Part shown: one piece after another, positions 34,404 to 43,485 of the stretch
Position numbering within the stretch: the first letter of the stretch is position 1
Layout of the letters: the number at the start of each line of letters is the position of its first letter
Source of the DNA: CG1-02-35-72 sp045046885
GTDB lineage: Bacteria > Bacteroidota > Bacteroidia > Flavobacteriales > Flavobacteriaceae
Length of the DNA: 48,754 nucleotides
Direction of reading: 5' to 3'
Assembly: GCA_045046885.1 (NCBI GenBank)
Contig: JASFYX010000030.1
Coordinates: 1 to 48,754 of the forward strand
Position numbers and translations under genes: made by a program
Notes under the pieces: model-generated
Databases searched by the model: none
Told to the model about the DNA's origin: nothing
Seen by the model: the letters and a program-made list of their open reading frames with translations, nothing else

Positions 34404-35249
34404 TTACAAAGCTTCAACAGATTCTATTTTGCCTGGCAATAAATTTTTAAGTGTCGCTTCTATACCATTTTTAAGTGTTACAGTAGATGACGGACAGCCA
34501 TTACAAGCGCCTTTTAAGATTACTTTAACAGATTTGGTAACGTCATCGTAAGAATCAAAAATAATATTACCGCCATCAGCCATAACAGCGGGTTTTATGT
34601 ATTTATCTAAAATACCTACTATTTCTTTAGAAATACCTTCTAATACTCGCGGTTCCTCTGTTTTAAAATCGCTAATATTCTCAATATTTTTTAAAGGTTC
34701 TAGATTGTATTTTATGTAGTTTCTAATTTCATCTGATATACCAAACCAATCTGCTTTTGAATCTTTAGTTATTGAAACGTAATTGTTTTCTACAAAAACA
34801 CTGTTAACAAATCCAAGATTGAAAAAGTTAGCAATAAAGGAATTATTTTTTGTATTGACCGCTGATTTAAATTCAATATTACCCTTGTAAATTAGCTGAT
34901 TAGTAACAAATTTCATCACCTCGGGGTTAGGCGTACTTTCTGCATAAACTTCTACTATTTTTTTATCTTTTTTTATAAAAAGAGCATTATCATTTTTAAA
35001 ATAATCGTTTAAAACATTTTTTAATTCTTCTTGAACATCTGTCCATTCTACAGCTTCAATTTTTTGAAGGGCTATAAAATTTGCCGAAATAAAAACAGTT
35101 GTAATAAAAGGTAATTGTAAAAGTTGATTTGCTAAAGGCGAATCGCCATTATTATTGTCTTTAGAAAACTCGAAACTCTCTCGAGTTAGTATCTTAGAGC
35201 TTTCAAATTTTAGAATATTAGGATTTGTTGTATTTGCTATTTTAAACAT
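34404..35249 (-). CDS. NifU/Nfu-type Fe-S cluster scaffold with two N-terminal domains
   Basis: Carrier that accepts and passes on iron-sulfur clusters. The C-terminal NifU domain (about 205-281) carries CNGC with Cys249 and Cys252. Upstream are two Nfu N-terminal type domains in tandem: residues about 1-85 (TTNPNILKF) and about 105-190 (TPNPEVMKF). Most Nfu proteins have one. Length 281. It may be cotranscribed with the porin gene behind it. Confidence 0.9.
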   Translation of the reverse strand: MFKIANTTNPNILKFESSKILTRESFEFSKDNNNGDSPLANQLLQLPFITTVFISANFIALQKIEAVEWTDVQEELKNVLNDYFKNDNALFIKKDKKIVEVYAESTPNPEVMKFVTNQLIYKGNIEFKSAVNTKNNSFIANFFNLGFVNSVFVENNYVSITKDSKADWFGISDEIRNYIKYNLEPLKNIENISDFKTEEPRVLEGISKEIVGILDKYIKPAVMADGGNIIFDSYDDVTKSVKVILKGACNGCPSSTVTLKNGIEATLKNLLPGKIESVEAL

Positions 35250-35263
35250 CTATAAATTTTTTA

Positions 35264-35271
35264 CAAAAATA
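35264..35271 (-). promoter_or_regulatory. -7 box for the Nfu gene
   Basis: TATTTTTG on the minus strand, a perfect -7 box, 15 bases before the ATG. Confidence 0.5.
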
Positions 35272-35332
35272 ACTTAAATAACACTAATTATATTAGATAT
35301 TGATAAATTGCGCTATCTTTATTAAAAATATT

Positions 35333-35340
35333 TATATTTG
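35333..35340 (+). promoter_or_regulatory. -7 box for the PorP/SprF gene
   Basis: TATATTTG, a perfect -7 box, with a TTG at 35308-35310, 22 bases upstream. It overlaps the TTG that opens the long frame at 35338, which shows that TTG is not the start codon. Confidence 0.6.
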
Positions 35341-35388
35341 GACTTTTATTCAAAGTTTGGTTTTAATTCTATTTGTGCTTTTAACATA

Positions 35389-36357
35389 ATGAGAAAGCTT
35401 TTTTATTTGTTTTTATTATTTGCCGTTCCTACGCTAAAAGCTCAAGAAACACTACCTGTTTATTCTGATTATTTATCAGATAATATTTATTTGGTACATC
35501 CTGCAGCAGCAGGTATTGGTAACTGTGCTAAGTTGCGAATTACGCACAGACAACAATGGTCAAATAGTATTGAATTTCCTTCTTTACAAACATTGAGTTT
35601 TCATACAAGAGTAGGCGAAAAAACAGGTTTAGGTTTTATTTTTTATAACGACAGGAATGGATTTCATTCAAAAACAGGGTTTCAAGGAACCTATGCTTAT
35701 CATATAATGTTGGGTAACAACTACCGCGTTTTTAATCAATTATCATTTGCCCTATCTGTTTCTCTTGTAGAAAATTCTATTGACGAAAGGACGTTTACAA
35801 CACCAGATCCCGTAATTACAGGTATTATTAGAAACTCTAATTATTTTAATGTTGATTTTGGCATGGCATATCACTATAAAGGTATGTCGTCTTATTTATC
35901 TATAAAAAACTTACTTTTAAGTGATAGAACTCTTATAAATTCAAATTTTGAATCGTTAAATTTAAGACGCTACGTTGGGTCTATTGGTTATTATTTTGGG
36001 AAAGGTAAAAATTGGCAATTAGAACCTTCTGTTTTAGGTCAATATATTGAACGTACAAAAGAAAGTTTTGTCGATTTTAACCTAAAAGTGTATAAAAAAT
36101 TAGACAATAATAATTTATTGTGGGCAGCTATTTCTTATCGTCAGAGTTTCGATCCAAATGCCATTCAAAAGTTTCAACAATTTACACCTATTATTGGTTT
36201 AAATTTCGGCCCCTTTTTGGCTTCTTACACATATACACAACCTATTGGCGATTTAATTTTTCAAACAGGAGGCTATCATCAGTTTACAGTAGGTGTTAAT
36301 TTATGGTGTCGTAAAGCACGTGCAGCAGCGTGCCCTAACATCAATGCTTTGTATTAA
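35389..36357 (+). CDS. PorP/SprF family type IX secretion outer membrane protein
   Basis: Outer membrane beta-barrel family linked to T9SS and to secretion of SprB-like adhesins; members often have a specific secreted partner. Start chosen at the ATG at 35389, which gives a signal peptide (MRKLFYLFLLFAVPTLKAQ) and 322 residues; the open frame begins at 35338 but its first codon is inside the promoter. The motif VHPAAAGIGNC with RITHRQQW is the family signature. It is followed 6 bases later by the gamma-carbonic anhydrase gene. No SprB-type adhesin is next to it. Confidence 0.9.
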   Translation: MRKLFYLFLLFAVPTLKAQETLPVYSDYLSDNIYLVHPAAAGIGNCAKLRITHRQQWSNSIEFPSLQTLSFHTRVGEKTGLGFIFYNDRNGFHSKTGFQGTYAYHIMLGNNYRVFNQLSFALSVSLVENSIDERTFTTPDPVITGIIRNSNYFNVDFGMAYHYKGMSSYLSIKNLLLSDRTLINSNFESLNLRRYVGSIGYYFGKGKNWQLEPSVLGQYIERTKESFVDFNLKVYKKLDNNNLLWAAISYRQSFDPNAIQKFQQFTPIIGLNFGPFLASYTYTQPIGDLIFQTGGYHQFTVGVNLWCRKARAAACPNINALY

Positions 36358-36363
36358 TAACTT

Positions 36364-36873
36364 ATGCTTTTAAAATCTATTTTAGGTAAGAAGCCACAAT
36401 TTGGCAAATCGTGTTATTTTTCTGAAAATGCTACACTTGTAGGCGATGTTGTTTTGGGCGATAATTGTAGCGTTTGGTTTAATGCTGTTATAAGGGGTGA
36501 CGTTAATTATATTAAAATTGGTGATAACGTCAATATTCAAGATGGTGTCGTTGTGCATTGTACTTATAAAAAATATCCTACAGAAATTGGTAATAACGTG
36601 TCTATTGGTCATAATGCTTTAGTGCACGGCTGTATTATTAAAGACAATGTATTGGTAGGTATGGGTGCCATTATTATGGATAATTGCGTGGTTGAGTCTA
36701 ATGTTATAATTGCTGCAGGAGCTGTAGTAACGCAACATACAACGTTAGAATCAGGTTATGTATATGCAGGTGTCCCTGCCAAAAAAATAAAACCCGTTAG
36801 TAAAGAATTAATTGATGGCGAAATAGAACGTATAGCTAAAAATTATATTAAGTACGCTAGTTGGTATAAGTAG
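36364..36873 (+). CDS. Gamma-carbonic anhydrase family hexapeptide protein
   Basis: Left-handed beta-helix trimeric protein of the gamma-carbonic anhydrase group. The three zinc ligands are present: His65 in GVVVHCTY, His83 in IGHNA and His88 in LVHGC. Length 169. Six bases after the PorP/SprF gene in the same direction, convergent with murI. Whether it hydrates CO2 cannot be told from the sequence alone. Confidence 0.9.
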   Translation: MLLKSILGKKPQFGKSCYFSENATLVGDVVLGDNCSVWFNAVIRGDVNYIKIGDNVNIQDGVVVHCTYKKYPTEIGNNVSIGHNALVHGCIIKDNVLVGMGAIIMDNCVVESNVIIAAGAVVTQHTTLESGYVYAGVPAKKIKPVSKELIDGEIERIAKNYIKYASWYK

Positions 36874-36876
36874 CCT

Positions 36877-37665
36877 TTAAAAATCAAGCTCACTAATTGT
36901 ACAATTCCTTTCTAATTTTAAAAGCTCTTTTAAAACTGACTTATCAGAATTTATATAAAATTGATGGCACCCCGGTTTAGAATCAGTATTTAATAAATGC
37001 TTATTATCTAAGATATTTTTTAATTGTTTAGCTACAGCAAAACCAGAGTCAATTATATTTACTTTTGGGCCAACAATTTTTCTTATCTGTGGCATTAAAT
37101 AGGGGTAATGTGTACATCCTAAAACCAAACAATCAATATTTTTAGATAACATGGGTTTTAAGTATTTTGTAAGAAGTTCTTGTGTTTCTATTGAGTTTGT
37201 AGCTCCTTTTTCTATCAACTGGACAAGGCCGTCGCCATTTTGTTCATGAATATTTATATTGTTAGAAATAGTATTAGAAGTTTTGCTAAATAGTTGACTA
37301 CTCAATGTTCCTTGTGTAGCTAAAACGCCAATATTATTAGTTTTGGTTTTTAACGCAGCAGGTTTAATGGCAGGTTCAATCCCTATAAAAGGGACATTAT
37401 AATTATTTCTTAAATAATTTATAGCATTTGTAGTAGCAGTGTTGCAAGCAACAACAATAATTTTACAATCCTTTTTTAATAAGAATTCAGTATTTTTTAT
37501 GTTTAGTTTTAAAATTTCATCCTTAGGTTTTTCACCGTAAGGTGCGTTTAAAGTATCGGCAAGGTAAAGGGTATTTTCTTGAGGTAATAGCTTGTTAATT
37601 TCTTTCCAAATAGAGGTGCCACCAATACCAGAATCAAAAATGCCAATAAGATTCGAATGTTTCAT
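36877..37665 (-). CDS. murI: Glutamate racemase MurI
   Basis: Makes D-glutamate for peptidoglycan. Active-site motifs: IFDSGIGG with Asp11 and Ser12, ACNTATTN with Cys73, and LGCTHYP with Cys183 and His185. Length 262. It comes after the two ompH genes in the flavobacterial bamA cluster, but a terminator-like hairpin lies between. Confidence 0.95.
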   Translation of the reverse strand: MKHSNLIGIFDSGIGGTSIWKEINKLLPQENTLYLADTLNAPYGEKPKDEILKLNIKNTEFLLKKDCKIIVVACNTATTNAINYLRNNYNVPFIGIEPAIKPAALKTKTNNIGVLATQGTLSSQLFSKTSNTISNNINIHEQNGDGLVQLIEKGATNSIETQELLTKYLKPMLSKNIDCLVLGCTHYPYLMPQIRKIVGPKVNIIDSGFAVAKQLKNILDNKHLLNTDSKPGCHQFYINSDKSVLKELLKLERNCTISELDF

Positions 37666-37682
37666 AAACTTACTGTAAAAAT

Positions 37683-37711
37683 AAAAAATCCCACATAAAG
37701 CAGGATTTTTT
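37683..37711 (-). terminator. Terminator between ompH and murI
   Basis: AAAAAATCC pairs with GGATTTTTT around an 11-base loop, in the gap downstream of the second ompH gene. It would reduce readthrough into murI. Confidence 0.65.
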
Positions 37712-37733
37712 TAATAAAAAATATTTATATTTT

Positions 37734-38240
37734 TTATTTTATACCTAATTTAGTCTTTACAGCTGGTAAAATATCTTCACCTTCGAATACTAATAAACCT
37801 TTACCTGGAGCTGAATCAAAAATGTATTTTAAACCTTTTTCTTTGGCAACCTCTTGAATAGCTTTTTGGGCTTTTTCTAAAATAGGTTTTAATAAATCTC
37901 TTTGTTTTTGTTGCAATTCTTTATCGGCAGTTTGCGCATAAACTTGTAATTTATTTTGAAGCTCTTTTACTTCTTTTTGACGGAGAGCATTTTCTTCGGC
38001 TGTTTTGCTTTCTTGCTCTTTACCGTATTTTAAATACTTAGCTTGTAAAGCATTAGCTTGAATTTTATAATCGGTGTCATATTGTTGTCCCAATTTTTTT
38101 AATTCATTTTGCATAGCTTTTGTCTCGGGCATTGAGGCAATAAGTGCATCACTATTTACATGACCAATTTTAACTTGGGCACTTGCACTATAGCTCAAGA
38201 ATAATACGGTTGCTACTAATAAAATTTTAATTCGTTTCAT
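37734..38240 (-). CDS. OmpH/Skp family periplasmic chaperone
   Basis: Chaperone that holds unfolded outer membrane proteins for BamA. Signal peptide about 1-22 (ends SASAQ), then KIGHVNSDALIASMPE and a long coiled coil (KELQNKLQVYAQTADKELQQKQRDL) and an end domain with YIFDSAPGKGLL. 168 residues, the usual length. Confidence 0.92.
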   Translation of the reverse strand: MKRIKILLVATVLFLSYSASAQVKIGHVNSDALIASMPETKAMQNELKKLGQQYDTDYKIQANALQAKYLKYGKEQESKTAEENALRQKEVKELQNKLQVYAQTADKELQQKQRDLLKPILEKAQKAIQEVAKEKGLKYIFDSAPGKGLLVFEGEDILPAVKTKLGIK

Positions 38241-38266
38241 TGTTATTGTTTAATAATTGTTAATAC

Positions 38267-39322
38267 TTAATTGTCTTTCTTCTCTTTTTTATCTTTTTTG
38301 GCTTGTTGAGCAGAATCGCGCTTGCGAATAAGTTCTTCTTTATATTTTTCTAATTCTTTAATACGCGCTGCACGTTTGTCAAGAGCCGCTTTTCTATCGG
38401 CTATTTTTTTCTTGGTTTTTGCTTCTTTTGCCAAACGAATTTTTTCTAACATAACTTTGCGTTTAGCATTGCGCGCTTCAATACGCTTTAATACGTCGTT
38501 AGAAGGGGCTTCTTTTAGTACATTAGTATTTTCTTCTAACGGTTTTGTTGCCACGGTTACAGTATCTTTTTCTACTGTTTTAACTACAGTTAATGTGTCT
38601 TTGTTAGAGATGTTTGTAACAGTTGCTTTTTTGTCAACAGCTATTTTCTTGTTAACTACTGTGTTTTTTAGATTTTTTTTAGAAGATTTTTTTCTAGAAA
38701 TTCTGCCGAATCTAGATGGTTTTCTTGAAGTTTTAGCGGTTTTATTACTAACTGTGTTTTTTGCTTTTTTACGTTTAGCTTGAATAGCTTTTTTCTTACG
38801 TTCTCTTACGATATTGTTAACAACTAAATCGCTTATGTCATAGCGTTTGTTAGTATAAAGCAGTATTAAATCACTGCTTTTATCTATTACAAAATCATAA
38901 CGTTTTTTAACGGCAATTTCTTGAATGAAGTTGTACACTTTATCTTGAATGGGCTGTACCAATAATTTTCTATAAAGATATAAATCGCCTTTTGGACCAA
39001 AATACGCTTCTTGTAATTTTTTATAATCTTGTTCTTTATAAAAAATATCATCCTCACGTTCTTGAATGAGTTCTGGCGTAAGTAAAGCTTTTTCGTTACT
39101 AAAATCTTTTTTTAAGGCTTCAATATCATTTTTTTCTCTATCAAGACGTCTTTGCCAAGCTTTTACTTTACTGTCTAACTGATTTTGTGCTTTATTGTAT
39201 TCTGGTATATTTTCTAATACAAAAGCCATATCTATATAAGCAAAACGTTGTGCTTTTTGCGCAAAACTTAATTGACTTATTAGTGCCAAGAAAAGAGCTA
39301 TATAAATATGTTTTTTAATCAT
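38267..39322 (-). CDS. OmpH family chaperone with lysine-rich C-terminal extension
   Basis: The first 175 or so residues are a Skp/OmpH protein: signal peptide to LSFAQ, FAYIDMAFVLENIPEY, a coiled coil, and YDFVIDKSSDLILLYTN. Residues about 175-351 are a long Lys- and Arg-rich tail (KRKKAKNTVSNKTAKTSRK, then KELEKYKEELIRKRDSAQQ) that predicts as coil and helix. The tail doubles the protein and is not part of the chaperone fold. First of the two ompH genes after bamA. Confidence 0.9.
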   Translation of the reverse strand: MIKKHIYIALFLALISQLSFAQKAQRFAYIDMAFVLENIPEYNKAQNQLDSKVKAWQRRLDREKNDIEALKKDFSNEKALLTPELIQEREDDIFYKEQDYKKLQEAYFGPKGDLYLYRKLLVQPIQDKVYNFIQEIAVKKRYDFVIDKSSDLILLYTNKRYDISDLVVNNIVRERKKKAIQAKRKKAKNTVSNKTAKTSRKPSRFGRISRKKSSKKNLKNTVVNKKIAVDKKATVTNISNKDTLTVVKTVEKDTVTVATKPLEENTNVLKEAPSNDVLKRIEARNAKRKVMLEKIRLAKEAKTKKKIADRKAALDKRAARIKELEKYKEELIRKRDSAQQAKKDKKEKKDN

Positions 39323-39365
39323 TTAGTTTGTCTTTATAAATAATCGTGCCAAAATTTAATCAACG

Positions 39366-39373
39366 CAAAGATA
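39366..39373 (-). promoter_or_regulatory. -7 box before the first ompH gene
   Basis: TATCTTTG on the minus strand, a perfect -7 box, just past the bamA stop and about 44 bases before the ompH start, giving the ompH genes their own promoter. Confidence 0.55.
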
Positions 39374-39381
39374 GTATTTTT

Positions 39382-41955
39382 TTAAAACTGTTGTCCGATT
39401 ATAAAGTGTGTTTGCCAACCCGATTTTGTGTTAGTTCCGGGAATTTCATCAAGTCCGTTTCCAAAATCAATCCCCAACAATCCAAAAGCGGGCATAAATA
39501 TTCTAATACCAAATCCGTAAGAGCGTTTAAGTTCAAAGGGTTTGTAGTTTATAAATCCGTCATAAGAATTACCTCCTTCTATAAAAGTTAAGGCATAAAT
39601 AGAAGCTGTTGGTTTGAGTGTTAAAGGGTAACGTATCTCAAAGGCAAATTTATTGTAAACAGTGCCACCAAAACTAGATGACAAACTTGAGTTAGGATAA
39701 CCTCTAAGCCCAATGGTTTCTCTTCCGTCAAATTGTCCAGAAGCTAACCCATCGCCACCCACATAAAATCTTTCGAAAGGCGAATCGCCAATATCGTGAT
39801 TATAAGCTCCCAAAAAGCCAAACTCTGCATTAGACATCAATACAAGTTGGTGGTCTGCAGAGCCGGCTAAAGACGTGTACCACTTAGCTTTAAACGATGC
39901 TTTATAGTACTCTAGCCATTTTAGTTTTTCTTCTTGAGTTGCATTTGTATAATCTTTTTTATTAAAAGAAGAATAAGGTAATGTAAGTTTAAAACCTAGG
40001 TTAAAATCGGAGCCTCCTGTTGGAAAAACAGGGTTTATACGTGTATTATTTCTGCCAAAGTTTACACCTAAAGCTAAATTATTCGAAGTTCCATTAGTAA
40101 AATTAAATGTAGAAACAGGGAAGTTCTTTAAATTAAATTGTTGGAAACTGATAGAGGTTGATAATTGGAAAAAATCATCGGGCCAATTTAGGCGTTGTCC
40201 TAAAGCAATAGTAGCCCCTGTAATGTTAAGTTTCTGATCTTTATTAACACGATTTGAAGTAAAATCAGCTCTAAATTGGGTTGAGCTATAAAGAGAAAAA
40301 GACAGAGATTTAGGACGTTTACTACCACTTAACCAAGGCTCAGAAAAAGAAAAGCTATAAGTGTTAAAAAACCTACTAGTTTGTAAACGTAAAGATAATT
40401 TTTGACCATCACCCATAGGTAATGGTTTGTATTCCTTTTTGTTAAAAATATTTTTAAGTGAGAAATTATTAAAAGATAAACCTATTGTGCCAATAAAAGT
40501 ATTACCTCCAAAACCACCTTGTAATTCAATTTGACTTGATCCTTTTTCAGCTACACTGTACTCTATATTTACTGTTTTATCTTGATAATTGGGTTGCACA
40601 TCAGGTACAATATTTTCTGCATCAAAGAAGCCCATTTGTCCAATTTCTCTAATAGTTCTTATAATGTCTTGTTTACTAAATAAGCTACCGGGTAGCGTTC
40701 TTATATTTCTAAAAATAACATGGTCATTAGTACGGTCGTTTCCAACAACAGTAACTTTTTTAATATGAGCCGGTTTATCTTCTCTAATTCTAATTTCAAT
40801 ATCAATACTATCATTACTTACTCTTGTTTCTACAGGTAAAACAGTAGAAAATAAATAGCCATTGTTAAGGTAAATAGTAGATAAATCTTCTGAATCTGCT
40901 TTGCCATTACCACTAATACGTTCTTTTAAAAGTTTACCATTGTAAACCATCCCTTTTTTGAGTTTAACAAAACCTTTTAATTGATCGTCTGTGTAAACGG
41001 TATTTCCTAAGAATTTAATATCACCAAAATAATAGCGTTTACCTTCGGTTAAACTAATGTCAATATTAATTGTGTTATCTGCATTCCAAGAAATAGAATC
41101 TTTTAATATTTGGGCATCTCTGTAACCTTTTTCACTGTAAGCAGTAATTATCTTCTCAAGTTCTTCGGTGTATTTTTCTCTGATATATTTTGAAGCCGAG
41201 AAAATATGAAGTGGATTTTTTTCTTTAGTTTTCTTTAAAAGTTTTAATAATTTCTTAGTTTTAAAAGCTTTATTTCCGTGAAAACGGATATTTTTTATTT
41301 TTATTTTATCTCCTTTGTCAATATTAACCAATACTTTTTCTAAATCTACTTTAGAAGTGTCTGCTTTTGTATTAATGGTAACTTTAGCTTTTAAATAACC
41401 TTTTTCACGGTACTTTTTTTCTATGTAATTTTTAGAGGTTGTTATAAGGTTTTCTGTAAGCATTGCGCCTGCTTTTAACTTGGTGTCATTTCTTAAATCT
41501 TCTGTTTTAGATTTTTTAATACCACGATAAGTTACGGTACTGGCTTTGGGTAATTCTTTAACAATAAATTCTAAATTAACAATACCTTTAGGGCTAATTT
41601 TGGTTATAAAAACATCTACATTGCTAAATAAATCTGAATTCCAAAGTTTTTTAATAGAGCTTGTTAATTTATCGCCGGGTAATTTTATTTTTTGCCCAAC
41701 TATTAATCCAGTATAAACTAATATAGCCTGCTCACTAAACTTTTTATTGCCTTTAATAGAAAGAGCCCCAATAGTATATTTTTTATTTTTTTCGAATCTA
41801 ATACTGTCATTAGCTGTCTTTAAAGTTTTAAGATTAGCCGCGCCTGATATGCTTAGAGAATCCTTAACTTTTAAGATATTGGTTTTTTCTTGCGCAAAAA
41901 GAGTTATGTTCAATCCTAAAAAAAGGATAAAAAAAGGAAATATTTTTCTAGTCAT
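39382..41955 (-). CDS. bamA: Outer membrane protein assembly factor BamA
   Basis: Central Omp85 protein that inserts beta-barrels into the outer membrane. From the ATG at 41955 it has 857 residues: signal peptide (MTRKIFPFFILFLGLNITLFAQ region), five POTRA domains to about residue 460, and a 16-strand barrel with the conserved RGYPNSSL loop motif near the end and a terminal strand ending FIIGQQF. An earlier ATG (41988) would add 11 non-signal residues within uppS and is less likely. The chosen start overlaps the uppS end by 8 bases. Confidence 0.95.
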   Translation of the reverse strand: MTRKIFPFFILFLGLNITLFAQEKTNILKVKDSLSISGAANLKTLKTANDSIRFEKNKKYTIGALSIKGNKKFSEQAILVYTGLIVGQKIKLPGDKLTSSIKKLWNSDLFSNVDVFITKISPKGIVNLEFIVKELPKASTVTYRGIKKSKTEDLRNDTKLKAGAMLTENLITTSKNYIEKKYREKGYLKAKVTINTKADTSKVDLEKVLVNIDKGDKIKIKNIRFHGNKAFKTKKLLKLLKKTKEKNPLHIFSASKYIREKYTEELEKIITAYSEKGYRDAQILKDSISWNADNTINIDISLTEGKRYYFGDIKFLGNTVYTDDQLKGFVKLKKGMVYNGKLLKERISGNGKADSEDLSTIYLNNGYLFSTVLPVETRVSNDSIDIEIRIREDKPAHIKKVTVVGNDRTNDHVIFRNIRTLPGSLFSKQDIIRTIREIGQMGFFDAENIVPDVQPNYQDKTVNIEYSVAEKGSSQIELQGGFGGNTFIGTIGLSFNNFSLKNIFNKKEYKPLPMGDGQKLSLRLQTSRFFNTYSFSFSEPWLSGSKRPKSLSFSLYSSTQFRADFTSNRVNKDQKLNITGATIALGQRLNWPDDFFQLSTSISFQQFNLKNFPVSTFNFTNGTSNNLALGVNFGRNNTRINPVFPTGGSDFNLGFKLTLPYSSFNKKDYTNATQEEKLKWLEYYKASFKAKWYTSLAGSADHQLVLMSNAEFGFLGAYNHDIGDSPFERFYVGGDGLASGQFDGRETIGLRGYPNSSLSSSFGGTVYNKFAFEIRYPLTLKPTASIYALTFIEGGNSYDGFINYKPFELKRSYGFGIRIFMPAFGLLGIDFGNGLDEIPGTNTKSGWQTHFIIGQQF

Positions 41956-42700
41956 TAGTGTTTTTAATTTGATCACTGGTTTTTCCAAAGCGACGTTCTC
42001 TGTTTTGATATACTTCTATTGCTTCGAAAAAATGTTCTTTTCTAAAATCGGGCCAAAGTACATCAGTAAAGTAGAATTCGGCATAAGCAATTTGCCATAA
42101 TAAAAAATTACTGATACGCTTTTCACCGCTGGTTCTTATTAAAAAATCAACATCGGGCAAAGTAACTGTATATAAATGATTATTTATAATATTTTCGTCA
42201 ATTTCTTCAACAGAAAAGGTATTATTAACAACTTTTTTAGAAATATTTTTGATTGCGTTAACAATTTCTTCTCTAGCGCCGTAATTAAGCGCTAAATTAA
42301 GAGTAAGACGCGTGTTATTTTTGGTTTTATCTATAACTTCTTTTAGTTCTTTTACAACTTTTTTAGGCAACATTTCTATTTTGCCAATAGTTTGTAATTT
42401 GATGTTGTTTTTGGTTAGTGTCTTAAGTTCTTTCCGTAAAGAATTTACCAAAAGCCCCATTAAGATATCTATTTCTTGTTTTGGACGACTCCAGTTTTCT
42501 GTAGAAAAAGTGTAAAGTGTTAACACTTTTACACCAATCTCTGCGGCAGCTTCTACAATATCTTGTACAGATTTGACACCATTTCTATGTCCAAAAACAC
42601 GGGGCTTCCCTTGCTTTTTTGCCCAACGGCCATTACCATCCATAATTATGGCGACATGTTCTGGTATTTTATGTTTTTGTATGTCGGTTATTTCTGTCAT
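41948..42700 (-). CDS. uppS: Isoprenyl (undecaprenyl) diphosphate synthase UppS
   Basis: Cis-prenyltransferase that makes the lipid carrier for cell wall synthesis. Motif IIMDGNGRWAKK with catalytic Asp21, and DFLIRTSGEKRISNFLLWQ near the C-terminus. 250 residues. It sits between the DUF6089 gene (3-base gap) and bamA (overlap). Confidence 0.96.
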   Translation of the reverse strand: MTEITDIQKHKIPEHVAIIMDGNGRWAKKQGKPRVFGHRNGVKSVQDIVEAAAEIGVKVLTLYTFSTENWSRPKQEIDILMGLLVNSLRKELKTLTKNNIKLQTIGKIEMLPKKVVKELKEVIDKTKNNTRLTLNLALNYGAREEIVNAIKNISKKVVNNTFSVEEIDENIINNHLYTVTLPDVDFLIRTSGEKRISNFLLWQIAYAEFYFTDVLWPDFRKEHFFEAIEVYQNRERRFGKTSDQIKNTND

Positions 42701-42703
42701 AAA

Positions 42704-43384
42704 TTAAAAACCATCAAAATAACAAGTGCGTTTACCAAAGGCATAAACCAAGCTTACACCTGTTAAAACATACCAATCTTTATTGTTAGGGTTGTTAAAA
42801 TTTAAGGCGTTAATATCTGTTTGATTGCCTTCAAGATTGTCTTTTCCTGTATAGTTAAAACGTGTTTCAAAGGTTACGCCTAATTTATGCGCAATTCTAA
42901 ATTTATAACCAATACCAAATGGAAATGAAATATTGGTAGCATTTTTATAATCTCTAAAATTAGAGGCTATTTGGCTAGGCGGAATCCTATAGCTATACAC
43001 AGCTGCATTTAAAAACACATAAGGTGTGTGCATAAATTTAAACTGATTTAAATTGTATTTAAAAAAATTGAATTCGAAACCTAAAGCAAATTCTTTGATA
43101 TTATTTGTAAATTTAAATGGAATATTTTTTATAACATCATTAGACGATTCGCTATTATCAGCAGAAAGTTGAGCGTAAGTAAAAGAGTAACGCAGTGCCG
43201 CTTGCGGACTCATATTCCATTTGTAAATAAGACCGATACTCACATCGTTGGGATCAATATAATCTGAATTACCTACTTCGCCTATATAGTTACTACCTCC
43301 CAAAAAAATGCCAATTTCATTTATCTGAGATCTAGAAGTAATTGTGAATAAAATTAATACACTAAAAACGAATCTTTTTTTCAT
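42704..43384 (-). CDS. DUF6089 family outer membrane protein
   Basis: Small beta-barrel-type protein of 226 residues with a signal peptide to about 19 (ends SRSQ), the start INEIGIFLGGSNYIGEVG, and strands with alternating aromatic residues up to a C-terminal YAFGK. Its place before uppS-bamA is conserved in flavobacteria. Function unknown; a part in outer membrane assembly is plausible from context only. Confidence 0.82.
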   Translation of the reverse strand: MKKRFVFSVLILFTITSRSQINEIGIFLGGSNYIGEVGNSDYIDPNDVSIGLIYKWNMSPQAALRYSFTYAQLSADNSESSNDVIKNIPFKFTNNIKEFALGFEFNFFKYNLNQFKFMHTPYVFLNAAVYSYRIPPSQIASNFRDYKNATNISFPFGIGYKFRIAHKLGVTFETRFNYTGKDNLEGNQTDINALNFNNPNNKDWYVLTGVSLVYAFGKRTCYFDGF

Positions 43385-43400
43385 ATTAAAAATAAGTGTG

Positions 43401-43408
43401 CAAATATA
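43401..43408 (-). promoter_or_regulatory. -7 box for the DUF6089-uppS-bamA unit
   Basis: TATATTTG on the minus strand, a perfect -7 box, 17 bases before the start, in the 101-base gap after nadK. Confidence 0.55.
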
Positions 43409-43485
43409 AGAAACTATTTGCTTTGGTAAATTAAATACAGGTATTTTTGAGAACGTCTTTTATAGAAAAATAGTGTTTAAGGTAG

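Noticed and set aside
35338..35388. TTG start for the PorP/SprF protein
   Set aside because: The TTG is inside the promoter -7 box, and the signal peptide begins at the ATG at 35389.
38322..38783. 153-codon plus-strand frame
   Set aside because: It is antisense to the Lys-rich tail of the ompH gene; Lys codons read backwards give long Phe/Leu frames.
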